A stretch of DNA of 64,000 nt, taken from positions 4,188,501 to 4,252,500 of the forward strand of contig NZ_CP007806.1 of the NCBI RefSeq assembly GCF_000219535.2, written 5' to 3'. The notes under the pieces are model-generated. The model was not told the DNA's origin. It worked only from the letters and a program-made list of their open reading frames with translations, and ran no database searches. This stretch comes from Brevibacillus laterosporus LMG 15441 (GTDB lineage Bacteria > Bacillota > Bacilli > Brevibacillales > Brevibacillaceae). This document shows positions 41,765-50,384 of the stretch, piece by piece. Both the position numbers and the translations under genes were made by a program. How positions within the stretch are numbered: the first letter of the stretch is position 1; each line of letters starts with the position of its first letter.

Positions 41765-42676
41765 CTAACGCAGAGATTTTGGATTAAAAGCGTCCTTCAA
41801 GCCTTCTCCTACGAAGTTAATCGCTAAAATCGTCAATGTAATACAAGCACCTGCTGGCAGCCAAATCCACCATTGTTGTTCAATGACTTCCGGAGAGACT
41901 GCATCTGACATGATATTCCCCCAAGACGGTACGTTAGAAGGAACACCAAAGCCTAAAAAGCTAAGTCCTGTCTCTACTACGATCATGGAAGCCAACAAAT
42001 AAACCCCCTGTACAATGATAGTGGAGATCACATTAGGTAAAATATGCTTGATAATAACCTGTGCAGGCGTACACCCAATTGAGATAGCGCTATGCACATA
42101 TTCATTCTCTTTTTCCGCCAAAATCTTACCCCGTACCATCCTCGCAGTAGAGCCCCAGCTAAGTACACTAACTACTGTAATAAGTGTTAGTACACCCGAG
42201 GCCGTAAAGACTGAGTTCAATACAATAACAAAAATGAGAAACGGAAATGTAATAATAAAATCCGTAAAACGCATCAATAAATTATCTACCAATCCGCCAA
42301 AATAACCAGCCACAGACCCTATCAGAGTACCGAAGATAACGACAAATAACGTAATGGAAAGACCAATTGTCAGCGAAATTTGCCCGCCATATAAAAGTCG
42401 TGTATAAACATCACGTCCCCCTTTATCTGTCCCTAACCAATGCTCAGAACTAGGGGCTTGGTTTATATTGCGGATATCAATTTTTATGGGATCATAATGA
42501 GTTAAAAAATCTGCTGAAAAACAGATCAGAAAGATCACTGCTAAGAAAATAATACTAGCGATTGCTAGCTTATTTTTTGCAAATTTGCGCATTCCGATCG
42601 CCCATGGTGAAGTTCCCCGACGCTTCCCTTGATGAGCAGAAGCTTCTGGACTGTTGGGTGTAATAACGGGTTCCAT
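41765..42676 (-). CDS. appC: Oligopeptide ABC transporter permease AppC
   Basis: 303-residue membrane subunit of the AppDFABC peptide importer, five to six membrane segments after a cytosolic N-terminal tail. Coupling loop HSAISIGCTPAQVIIKHILPNVISTI and GTDKGGRDVYTRLLYGGQISL are family signatures. It is the last gene of the operon, 13 bases downstream of appB, and is followed by a terminator. The order D-F-A-B-C is that of the app operon of B. subtilis, distinguishing it from opp (A-B-C-D-F). Confidence 0.93.
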   Translation of the reverse strand: MEPVITPNSPEASAHQGKRRGTSPWAIGMRKFAKNKLAIASIIFLAVIFLICFSADFLTHYDPIKIDIRNINQAPSSEHWLGTDKGGRDVYTRLLYGGQISLTIGLSITLFVVIFGTLIGSVAGYFGGLVDNLLMRFTDFIITFPFLIFVIVLNSVFTASGVLTLITVVSVLSWGSTARMVRGKILAEKENEYVHSAISIGCTPAQVIIKHILPNVISTIIVQGVYLLASMIVVETGLSFLGFGVPSNVPSWGNIMSDAVSPEVIEQQWWIWLPAGACITLTILAINFVGEGLKDAFNPKSLR

Positions 42677-42689
42677 ATCTCTTTCCTCC

Positions 42690-43655
42690 CTATTTCAATC
42701 GTATCCGTGGATCAACAACACTGTACAACCAATCCGCAATCAGATTACCTAATAGCGCCATAAAGGTTAACAGCATCGTGATCGACATAACGACAGAATA
42801 ATCTCGGTTGTTAATGGAGTTGATAAAGAGTTGTCCCAGTCCAGGATAGGTAAAGATGGTCTCGACTATTACCGCTCCCCCGAGCAGGTTACCGATATCA
42901 AGTCCTAGAAATGTTACCATCGGGATAAGAGAATTACGCAAAATATGCTTGTTATAAATAGCAGATTCACCCGTACCCTTTGCCATAGCCGTACGTACAT
43001 AATCCTTACTGCTGCCTTCAATAATGTCGTTGCGCAAAAATTGAGTGTAGGCGGCTGTATTAAATAGCCCAAGCACAGCAGCGGGCAGAATCGTATGCCC
43101 TACTTTACTCAAATAGTAAGATAAGCTTCCCTGCTCGACATCCACACCGATAGAACCGCTCGCAGGCACCCACCCCAATAAAATAGCAAACACATAGATG
43201 CATACAATAGCTGCAAAGAACGATGGAATGGCATATCCAATATAATTTAGCGTCACAATGATATTATCGATCCACGTAAATCGACGCCGGGCTGCAATCA
43301 TCCCCATCACCAAAGCACCCAGATAAGTAAACACCAAAGACATGCTCATTAAGAAAATAGTATTCGGTAACCGCTCGCCAATCAGTTGAGTAACTGGCAT
43401 TTTATGATTAAACGAGTCACCTAAATCTCCCCATAAAAAACCACTAACCCAACGGCCATATTGAACGGGAATGGGATCGTTAAATCCTAGCGATTCTCGC
43501 ATTTTGGCTATATACTCGGGATTGGCATTATTAGGGTCAATCTTCCCCGAAAGGGCGTCCCCTGGCATTAATTTTGCCAGGGTGAACACCGCAATGGAGA
43601 TCAGAATCAGAATTGGAATCATGGTTAAAAATCTCCGCAGCGCAAACGCAACCAT
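42690..43655 (-). CDS. appB: Oligopeptide ABC transporter permease AppB
   Basis: 321-residue membrane subunit with six membrane segments, starting with the usual MVAFALRRFLTMIPILILIS, and the coupling loop DYVRTAMAKGTGESAIYNKHILRNSLIPM, followed by GGAVIVETIFTYPGLGQL. AAGGGGAG precedes the ATG. It lies 29 bases downstream of appA and 13 bases upstream of appC. Confidence 0.94.
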   Translation of the reverse strand: MVAFALRRFLTMIPILILISIAVFTLAKLMPGDALSGKIDPNNANPEYIAKMRESLGFNDPIPVQYGRWVSGFLWGDLGDSFNHKMPVTQLIGERLPNTIFLMSMSLVFTYLGALVMGMIAARRRFTWIDNIIVTLNYIGYAIPSFFAAIVCIYVFAILLGWVPASGSIGVDVEQGSLSYYLSKVGHTILPAAVLGLFNTAAYTQFLRNDIIEGSSKDYVRTAMAKGTGESAIYNKHILRNSLIPMVTFLGLDIGNLLGGAVIVETIFTYPGLGQLFINSINNRDYSVVMSITMLLTFMALLGNLIADWLYSVVDPRIRLK

Positions 43656-43684
43656 TCGTACACTCCCCTTGTTCTACAGCTGTT

Positions 43685-45409
43685 TTAGTTGGTAACCCAC
43701 CATTTATGAGTATCTATTTGATTCGTAAAGGAGTTGGTGCGAACACCTTGTAGACGTTTGTTGACTGCAGTGATATCCTTTCGAGCGTGCATGATAATCA
43801 TCGGCACTTCTTCGTTAACCAATTTTTGCCATTTATAATAAACCTCTTTGCGATAATTTTCATCAAAAGCTTTCTCACTGATTCCTTCTTCAATCAATTT
43901 ATCTGATTCTGGATTTACCCATCGAGGAAAATTCCAGAGATCGTCTGTTTTCCATAAGCCTGTTGGATCAGGATCATTTGCTAACGACCAAGCTCCGGCG
44001 AACACCTCAACACTTGGCTCATCTTTTTCGACTGTTCGATAAAATAGGTTAAATTCTTTTAATGCTCCACCATTTAGTTTTGCATCCAAGCCTACCTCTT
44101 TCCAGAATTGCATGACTGCTTGTGCCCGAGGCTCAGCGGTCTCATCACGTGTCATCGCATCATAATTAATTGTGAATTTCTTACCTTGAGGATCTTCACG
44201 GAATCCATCCCCATTACTATCTTTATAACCAGCCTCATCAAGCAATTGCTTTGCTTTCTCAGGATTATATTCGTACGCATTAATTTGATCAGCCGGAACC
44301 TTTGCCCAGCTTACAGGTGGCATTGGTGAGTTAAGCGGTTCAGCCTTGCCATTTTCAAACGCCTCAGCCAACGCCTTACGGTCTAGTGCATAGGCCATTG
44401 CTTGACGTAACCGCTTATCAGCAAATTTCGGATTATCCATTACATTTTTCCTTTGCTTTTCATCCCAGTGACCTAGCTTAAATCCAATATAGCTATACGC
44501 AAGCTCATCCTGTTCCTTCAATATCAAGTTATCATTTTTTTCTATCTCTTTAACTTGGGAACGCGGAATTGCCATAATGTCAACTTCGCCTTTTTTCAAC
44601 AAGCTATTTGCTAATTTTCCATCAATAATTTTATATATAATCCCATCCAAATGAGGTTTGCCTTGCCAGTAATCATCAAAGCGTTCTAATTCAACAAACT
44701 CACCTGGTTGAATTTTTTTCACTTTAAAGGGTCCAAGTCCGATCGGCTGCTGACGAACTTTTGGAGAATTTGGGAGGTCTTTTACAGAAATGCCTGCATA
44801 ATATTTTTTGGGCATTGGATTCGACCAAATATTATCTAAGAAATTCACCATCGGCTTTTTCAGTTTGATTTCAATATTATACGGGTCAATAATTTTTACA
44901 CCGGAAATGGTTTTTGCAGTTCCTTTATTGTATTCATCCATTCCTTCAATCATTTTTACGTTAGAATAGCGTGAGCCTTTATAATCCTTATGCCCGATTA
45001 CCTCAAAGGCATATAACCAGTCCTCTACCGTTAACTCATCACCATTGTGCCATTTTACCCCCTTTTTAAAGGTAAACGTATAGGTTAAATGGTCGGGACT
45101 TTCTTTCCAAGAAGCGATTTTCGCATAGGTTTTTAAATCATCTCCTGTATCCAGCAAGGAGTCTGTCATAAAGCGCAGGATGCGATCGTCGTCATCTCCT
45201 TCATAAAAGCCACGATCCAATAAGCCTTGAAACGGACTTTCATAAGCATAGACAATTTTTCCACCATCCTTAGGCTGCTGTTCAGTGGCAGTTGCTTGTG
45301 TTGGCTCAGTTGATTTAGTTTGTGTTGTATTAGCCGGCTTAGAACAGCCTACTACGCCCATCGATAAAGCTAAAAGAGTTGATAGGACCATCATATTTTT
45401 CTTTTTCAT
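43685..45409 (-). CDS. appA: Oligopeptide-binding lipoprotein AppA
   Basis: Extracellular peptide-binding lipoprotein of the Dpp/Opp class. 574 residues; signal peptide with lipobox GVVGC, lipidated Cys22, then a Thr/Gln-rich linker. The family signature is seen in TFTFKKGVKWHNGDELTVEDWLYAFE (about residues 108-133) and the C-terminal PMIIMHARKDI. A good ribosome binding site (GGGGG) precedes the ATG. It sits between the ATPases and the permeases, as in other app operons. Confidence 0.94.
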   Translation of the reverse strand: MKKKNMMVLSTLLALSMGVVGCSKPANTTQTKSTEPTQATATEQQPKDGGKIVYAYESPFQGLLDRGFYEGDDDDRILRFMTDSLLDTGDDLKTYAKIASWKESPDHLTYTFTFKKGVKWHNGDELTVEDWLYAFEVIGHKDYKGSRYSNVKMIEGMDEYNKGTAKTISGVKIIDPYNIEIKLKKPMVNFLDNIWSNPMPKKYYAGISVKDLPNSPKVRQQPIGLGPFKVKKIQPGEFVELERFDDYWQGKPHLDGIIYKIIDGKLANSLLKKGEVDIMAIPRSQVKEIEKNDNLILKEQDELAYSYIGFKLGHWDEKQRKNVMDNPKFADKRLRQAMAYALDRKALAEAFENGKAEPLNSPMPPVSWAKVPADQINAYEYNPEKAKQLLDEAGYKDSNGDGFREDPQGKKFTINYDAMTRDETAEPRAQAVMQFWKEVGLDAKLNGGALKEFNLFYRTVEKDEPSVEVFAGAWSLANDPDPTGLWKTDDLWNFPRWVNPESDKLIEEGISEKAFDENYRKEVYYKWQKLVNEEVPMIIMHARKDITAVNKRLQGVRTNSFTNQIDTHKWWVTN

Positions 45410-45451
45410 GTAATAAATCCCCCTTACTATATTTTGATTAGAGTTAGCTGA

Positions 45452-46447
45452 CTAATATAAATGGCAAGCAACCTGATGTCCTTCACTCACCTCCTTTAAG
45501 CTTGGTTTTATCTCTTTACACTCCTGCTTCACGTATGGACAGCGAAGATGAAACGCACAGCCACTAGGCGGCTTCTCTGGTGAAGGAACATCCCCTTGTA
45601 AAATAATTCGCTCGCGATTGAATCTAGCTCGTGGATCTGGTACAGGAATGGTAGATAGTAGCGCTTGTGTGTACGGATGCAATGGCTCTTTATATAGGCT
45701 ATGCTTATCGGTTATTTCAACCAACCGCCCGAGATACATAACCCCTATTCGATCACTAATATGCTTAACAACGCTTAAGTTATGAGCGATAAACAAATAG
45801 GATAATTTAAATTCCTCCTGCAAATCCTGTAAAAGATTCAAGACCTGCGATTGGACTGATACATCCAAAGCCGAAACAGGCTCGTCTGCCAATATTAATT
45901 TAGGCTTTAGTGCTAATGCTCTTGCAATGCCAACCCGTTGACGTTGACCACCAGAGAATTCGTGAGGGTATTTATAATAAGCCTCTTCTGGTAACCCAAC
46001 ACGTATAAGCAGTTCCATTACCTCAGCTTTTATATCTTTTTCCAGTCGATTGGTGTAATTTCGAATTGGTTCAGCTACCAGATGTCCTACCATCATCTTA
46101 GGATTTAGGGAAGCATAGGGGTCTTGAAAAACCATCTGCATATGCTGACGAGTATCCCATAGCGGTTTGCCTTTCATGCTTGTAATGTCCTTATTATCAA
46201 AGTGAATGCTCCCTGCTGTCGGATCGGTTAACCGCAAAATGGTTCGTCCTGCTGTCGATTTTCCACAGCCAGATTCCCCTACCAGTCCAAGTGTTTCTCC
46301 ATCTCTTAGGACAAAGGAAATATCGTCGACTGCCTTCACTTCTCCAATTTTTCGTTTAAATAGCCCGCCTGTGATGGGATAATATTTTTTAAGGTTCTTA
46401 ACTTCTAACAACGTCTTGCTTTTTGTATCAGCAGTGGTTTGGTTCAT
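45452..46447 (-). CDS. appF: Oligopeptide ABC transporter ATPase AppF
   Basis: 331 residues. Walker A GESGCGKST (about 57-65), Q-loop QMVFQDPYASLNPK, signature FSGGQRQRVGIARAL, Walker B LILADEPVSALDVS and H-loop FIAHNLSV are complete. The C-terminal oligopeptide-transporter extension has the four-cysteine pattern CAFHLRCPYVKQECK...CHL. Its start overlaps the end of appD by four bases (ATGA). Confidence 0.95.
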   Translation of the reverse strand: MNQTTADTKSKTLLEVKNLKKYYPITGGLFKRKIGEVKAVDDISFVLRDGETLGLVGESGCGKSTAGRTILRLTDPTAGSIHFDNKDITSMKGKPLWDTRQHMQMVFQDPYASLNPKMMVGHLVAEPIRNYTNRLEKDIKAEVMELLIRVGLPEEAYYKYPHEFSGGQRQRVGIARALALKPKLILADEPVSALDVSVQSQVLNLLQDLQEEFKLSYLFIAHNLSVVKHISDRIGVMYLGRLVEITDKHSLYKEPLHPYTQALLSTIPVPDPRARFNRERIILQGDVPSPEKPPSGCAFHLRCPYVKQECKEIKPSLKEVSEGHQVACHLY

Positions 46448-47463
46448 AGCGACGCCTCCGCAATTTCGTTAGGTTGGCTTTGGGGGTAAAGTAGGCAACG
46501 GACTTTATGTGAATCACCAATATCGCCTAGCTCTGGCGAGACCGCGGTACACTCTGGCATGACCATTGGACATCGGGAAGCGAATCTACATCCTGTCCTT
46601 GGCATGTTGACCAGCGACGGCACTATCCCCTTTATGGAATACAGTCGGTCTTTGTCTTCATCGAGCTTTGGAATAGATTCTAACAAGAGCTGTAGGTATG
46701 GATGCTTCGGCTCATAGAAAATTTGGTCCACACTGCCTTGCTCCACAATTTTACCGGCATACATGACCATTACTTCATCTGCCATTTCAGCTACTACTCC
46801 TAGGTCATGTGTAATCAGCATGACAGACATCCCGCTCTTCGATTGAATGTCGCGTAATAGTTCTAAAATCTGTGCTTGAATCGTAACGTCTAAGGCAGTA
46901 GTAGGCTCATCGGCAATCAGTAGCTTTGGCTGACATGCAATCGCCATGGCGATCATGACCCGTTGCCTCATTCCTCCCGAAAGCTGATGAGGAAATTGGT
47001 CCACCAGTTTTTCCGGCCGCGGGATTCCAACATGTGAAAGCAATTCAACAGAACGAGTTCTCGCTTCACTTTTCGAAATTTTCAGATGATTGAACAAAAC
47101 CTCTTCTATTTGGAAACCGATCGTAAACACGGGATTTAAGGCTGTCATAGGCTCCTGAAAGATCATCCCCAGCTCTTTTCCACGTATCTTATTCAATTCA
47201 TCCGCTGTGAGTCCCACCAAATTTTTATTTTGGAAAAGAATGCTTCCATTAGCCACTCTTCCTGTTTCCTTTGGTAGCAATCCCATAATAGATAACGACA
47301 TGACGCTCTTTCCACACCCTGATTCTCCAACGATACAAATCACTTTGCCAGGATCAACCGAAAAGGAAACACCATCCACCGCATTATAAAATTGTTTGTT
47401 AATGCGGAAGCCAGCTTCTAGGTTAGAGACTTCCAGCAAAGGTTCTGTCTGCTTTTTCTCCAT
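46444..47463 (-). CDS. appD: Oligopeptide ABC transporter ATPase AppD
   Basis: 339 residues; first gene of the operon. Walker A GESGCGKS (about 46-53), signature LSGGMRQRVMIAMAI, Walker B LLIADEPTTALDVT and LITHDLGVVAE are intact, and the C-terminal Cys motif CRFASRCPMVMPEC...CLL typical of OppD/OppF is present. A TTGACT-N18-CATAAT promoter lies about 75 bases upstream. Confidence 0.95.
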   Translation of the reverse strand: MEKKQTEPLLEVSNLEAGFRINKQFYNAVDGVSFSVDPGKVICIVGESGCGKSVMSLSIMGLLPKETGRVANGSILFQNKNLVGLTADELNKIRGKELGMIFQEPMTALNPVFTIGFQIEEVLFNHLKISKSEARTRSVELLSHVGIPRPEKLVDQFPHQLSGGMRQRVMIAMAIACQPKLLIADEPTTALDVTIQAQILELLRDIQSKSGMSVMLITHDLGVVAEMADEVMVMYAGKIVEQGSVDQIFYEPKHPYLQLLLESIPKLDEDKDRLYSIKGIVPSLVNMPRTGCRFASRCPMVMPECTAVSPELGDIGDSHKVRCLLYPQSQPNEIAEASL

Positions 47464-47538
47464 ACGTCACCTGCTTTGCACGAGTAGTTGAATGAATTAT
47501 GAGATAAATTAAAATTTTATAAAAACAATTTTATCCAT

Positions 47539-47568
47539 ATTATGGGGTAGCACATCTATAAAAGTCAA
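47539..47568 (-). promoter_or_regulatory. Promoter of appDFABC
   Basis: Minus strand TTGACT (47563-47568) and CATAAT (47539-47544), 18 bases apart, each with five of six consensus bases. The region is AT-rich as for strong vegetative promoters. Confidence 0.6.
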
Positions 47569-47671
47569 TAATTTTACCAATTGTTATCAATTATTCATGC
47601 AAAAAAACCATTTAAAATCTTTATTCTTAAATGCTAAATTTTTTTACTGTACTTAACTTTTCCAACCATAA

Positions 47672-47702
47672 AAAAGCCCTCTCTAATTCGAGAGGACTTT
47701 TC
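47672..47702 (-). terminator. Terminator of tpx
   Basis: AAAAGCCCTCTC and GAGAGGACTTTT pair with one mismatch and a six-base loop; the minus-strand transcript ends in TTTTTT. It lies 40 bases past the tpx stop. Confidence 0.88.
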
Positions 47703-47741
47703 ATTTCCTTTATGAATAAAGAAACCGCGAATGCTCTTTCC

Positions 47742-48260
47742 TTATTTTGCTGCTTTTACCGCTTCAATTGCTGCTTCGTAATTAGGATGCTGGCCTACTG
47801 CTGGCAAATATTCGACGTAAACAACTTTATCATTAGAATCTACTACGAATACTGCACGGGACAATAAACGAAGTTCCTTAATAACTACGCCATAAGCCAA
47901 ACCGAAGGAAAGATCACGATGATCTGATACCGTTTGAACTTTATCAATGCCAGCCGCTCCGCACCAACGTGCTTGCGCAAATGGCAAATCAACAGAAACG
48001 GTCAAAATTGTTACATTGTCTAGCTTAGCTGCCTCTTCATTAAAACGGCGAGTTTGTTGATCGCAAACACCTGTATCTAAGGATGGCACTACAGAAATCA
48101 GACGAATCGTGCCTTTGGAATCAGCCAGTGTAACTGGGCTTAGGTTGTTTGCAAGCACGGAAAACTCAGGAGCTGTATCTCCCACTTTAATTTCTGGGCC
48201 TAGTAGTGTAACTGGTTGATCTTTAAAAGTAACGACACCTTGACGTTCAATTGCAGACAT
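47742..48260 (-). CDS. tpx: Thiol peroxidase Tpx
   Basis: Thioredoxin-dependent lipid and hydrogen peroxide reductase, atypical 2-Cys peroxiredoxin of 172 residues. The peroxidatic Cys66 (VPSLDTGVCDQQT) and resolving Cys100 (ARWCGA) are both present, spaced as in the family. The start at 48260 has AGAGGAGGG; the frame is open 25 codons upstream without such a site. A perfect 13-bp inverted repeat lies 54 bases upstream and may be an operator. Single-gene unit. Confidence 0.96.
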   Translation of the reverse strand: MSAIERQGVVTFKDQPVTLLGPEIKVGDTAPEFSVLANNLSPVTLADSKGTIRLISVVPSLDTGVCDQQTRRFNEEAAKLDNVTILTVSVDLPFAQARWCGAAGIDKVQTVSDHRDLSFGLAYGVVIKELRLLSRAVFVVDSNDKVVYVEYLPAVGQHPNYEAAIEAVKAAK

Positions 48261-48313
48261 AGGTAACCCTCCTCTAACTTTGTAACTATGTAGTACAATT
48301 ATCATACATGTTT

Positions 48314-48347
48314 TTTTTAAACTTTTCACTATCAAAAAGTTTAAAAA
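48314..48347. promoter_or_regulatory. Perfect 13-bp inverted repeat upstream of tpx
   Basis: TTTTTAAACTTTT (48314-48326) and AAAAGTTTAAAAA (48335-48347) with an 8-base spacer. It sits between tpx and the gene upstream. It may be an operator or the terminator of the upstream gene, though no T-run follows on the minus strand beyond the arm itself. Confidence 0.4.
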
Positions 48348-48355
48348 TGTAATTC

Positions 48356-48883
48356 TTAATGTAAATAGCGTTTAGGTTTATATTTTCTAGGTTCAATTTT
48401 TACAATTTCTTTAACCTCATGTTCAAATAGCCCGTCACTTTTCAGATTTAACTCATGACATCGCAGGATAGCGTGATAGAGGGCAAAAGTAAAGCTTATA
48501 CCCTTTAGTACATAGATGCTAATCATCTTATCAGGATCAAGTGTATTAACAATCTCTATCTGATAATCGTGCTTCTCCGATCCGATAGCCGCCATATATC
48601 CCATATCCTTTAACACTCCGCCAACATCAAAAATACCATTATCATCATAATCAAATGTCCCTGAACCCATTACCATTAAATCGAGTAGTTGGACAACGCT
48701 CATCCGCTCTATATGTAGGGGTCTAGGCAGTGAAATCACAGAACCGTTCTCGTTAACCACGTATACTTTATCTCGATAGCCAAAAATAAATTCACTCGGA
48801 TCAGTATCTTGAGCAAATAACCACTGTTTTCGTGGAATAAGTAATCTCCAAATCTCCACTGGCTCTCTTCTTAGCAGGTCCAT
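48356..48883 (-). CDS. Hypothetical cytosolic protein
   Basis: 175 residues, no signal peptide or membrane segment, not recognised. Contains FIFGYRDKVYVVNENGSVISLPRP, DYDDNGIFDVGGVLKDMGYM and a basic C-terminus (EPRKYKPKRYLH). The start at 48883 has GGAGAGGAGGG. A terminator-like hairpin lies directly before its ribosome binding site (48912-48937), so expression may be attenuated. Neighbours are tpx and amj, with no functional link. Confidence 0.65.
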   Translation of the reverse strand: MDLLRREPVEIWRLLIPRKQWLFAQDTDPSEFIFGYRDKVYVVNENGSVISLPRPLHIERMSVVQLLDLMVMGSGTFDYDDNGIFDVGGVLKDMGYMAAIGSEKHDYQIEIVNTLDPDKMISIYVLKGISFTFALYHAILRCHELNLKSDGLFEHEVKEIVKIEPRKYKPKRYLH

Positions 48884-48911
48884 ATGATTCCCTCCTCTCC
48901 CCATTTTGGAC

Positions 48912-48937
48912 AAAAAAAAGAAGCGGTAAACCGTTTC
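48912..48937 (-). terminator. Terminator-like hairpin in the 5' leader of the 175-residue gene
   Basis: GAAaCGGT and ACCGcTTC pair (48930-48937 with 48920-48927), followed on the minus strand by eight T residues. The gene upstream (amj) already has its own terminator at 49113-49150. Confidence 0.6.
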
Positions 48938-49112
48938 ATGCAGAATACACCGTCCATATCAGGATTAGATCAATTTAATTTTATCATCCGTCTTACAGCA
49001 TCTAACATAGGCAGGAGTTTATTTACTCTTTAAAAATTCCCCTGATTACAGCTTTTTTTCACGTCTATCAGAATTTTCTCTGTACATCCGCAGATTTCAT
49101 CCTAGATAAAAC

Positions 49113-49150
49113 AACAAAAAAAGCGCATTCCCCATTTTCGAGAGGAATTG
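49113..49150 (-). terminator. Terminator of amj
   Basis: On the minus strand GCGC-TTCC pairs with GGAA-GCGC and is followed by seven T residues. The stem has a bulge. Confidence 0.75.
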
Positions 49151-49200
49151 CGCCGTTACAAACCACATTGTACATGCCAGTTCTCTTCTTTATTTTCTTA

Positions 49201-50028
49201 CTAAATATGTGGTGCAATCAGTGATATCAAGTAGGCAAATGGAAATAGTAAAACTTGTGCAATTACCGTACCGACTAACCGTCCAGCACCGAGGTGAAAA
49301 ACCGTAACCTTTAGATCCCTATAAGGTCGTGCATCACTAACTACATCATCAAGCAGCTTTGAACAAATCGGATCAACAAAAATAACCAATAAAATGGTTC
49401 CTACTCCATTAATGACCGTAGCCATTTGGTTTGCTACCGTGCGATGATCAGGTACAAGAACCCCTGCATACAGCGATGATAGGATAGCAATGGAATAAAA
49501 AGAAAAAATAATGGCATTCATCCAAAAGAAATTAACACCGATGCGGGTTTCTTTTATAATCTGCCAATTATTTCGAAACGATGGAATCCAAAATTGAGAG
49601 GGCATTTTCCAAAATAGACGCAGAATGCCTTCACTACGAAAAATTTTAGGAACACTGCCATGCTTATCCAATTTACGTGTACCAATGGCCAGCACACGTG
49701 CAACGGTAGGCAACAGAAACATCCCCAGCACAATGCCCATACTCATTCCGAACAGAACAATACGAAAATTTAGTAACAAATCGTTGATTAATTCCTCGTA
49801 GTTCATGAGTGGAATTTTATCCTTAAAGCGTGTAACAGCTTCAAGCATAGAGGCCAACAGAATGGACTGGCTCATAACAGCAAACCGGGCGAATAACACC
49901 AATATGTTGAAAAGCGAAGTAGAAGCGCCAATTTTCCCTGTGCGCGCACCAGAAAGCCTCGCAGCATAAGAGACCGTTTCTACACAGCTAATCAACATGG
50001 TAACCACCACCACGATCATTAGTTTCAT
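49201..50028 (-). CDS. amj: Lipid II flippase Amj family protein (DUF2837)
   Basis: Membrane protein of 275 residues with about seven membrane segments. It matches the Amj/YdaH family (alternate to MurJ), which moves lipid II across the membrane: N-terminal VVTMLISCVETVSYAARLSGARTGKIGASTSLFNILVLFARF, and MSQSILLASMLE. The start at 50028 has AGGAG about ten bases upstream. In B. subtilis amj is controlled by sigma M, and a promoter of that type is seen at 50089-50115. Single-gene unit. Confidence 0.82.
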   Translation of the reverse strand: MKLMIVVVVTMLISCVETVSYAARLSGARTGKIGASTSLFNILVLFARFAVMSQSILLASMLEAVTRFKDKIPLMNYEELINDLLLNFRIVLFGMSMGIVLGMFLLPTVARVLAIGTRKLDKHGSVPKIFRSEGILRLFWKMPSQFWIPSFRNNWQIIKETRIGVNFFWMNAIIFSFYSIAILSSLYAGVLVPDHRTVANQMATVINGVGTILLVIFVDPICSKLLDDVVSDARPYRDLKVTVFHLGAGRLVGTVIAQVLLFPFAYLISLIAPHI

Positions 50029-50384
50029 ATTATGTATTCTCCTATTCACATCATTACCATAACTGTGCAATCTATGATTCTTTTGTTCAACGCTAACCTA
50101 TTTTATAATGTTTCGTAGGAGAAGAAAAGTAGGTTTCCTCTCTAATTTAGTTATTCCGATCATACTTACCAAATCAAACAATTAACTTCTTTATCGTTTT
50201 GTTCAAAACTCCCTTTTTTGGGTATAGTTGTAGATAAAGTCACGAATTTGTCTTATTAGCTGAAAAGGCAAGAAAAAATGGTACGAAAAATAATGTAAAT
50301 ACAGGTGTTTTTCTGTATCATGGAAAGAAAGCACATGATAGAGATGTTTACCTACCACTTATATTACGATAGGGGAGAAAAATC
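50029..50384. other. Divergent intergenic stretch between amj and pyc
   Basis: No gene seen. It contains the amj promoter candidate and, for pyc, a weak TTGTTC (50199-50204) N18 TATAGT (50223-50228). The part after 50240 would be a leader of about 150 bases without a structure I can recognise. Confidence 0.4.
50089..50115 (-). promoter_or_regulatory. Candidate ECF (sigma-M-type) promoter of amj
   Basis: Minus strand CGAAAC (50110-50115), then ATT, and CGTT (50089-50092) after 17 bases. This agrees with TGAAAC-N16/17-CGTC apart from the first and last positions. It is 61 bases upstream of the start codon. Confidence 0.42.

Noticed and set aside
47490..47540. Possible CodY box in the app promoter region
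   Set aside because: Too many mismatches to the 15-bp motif in DNA that is nearly all A and T.
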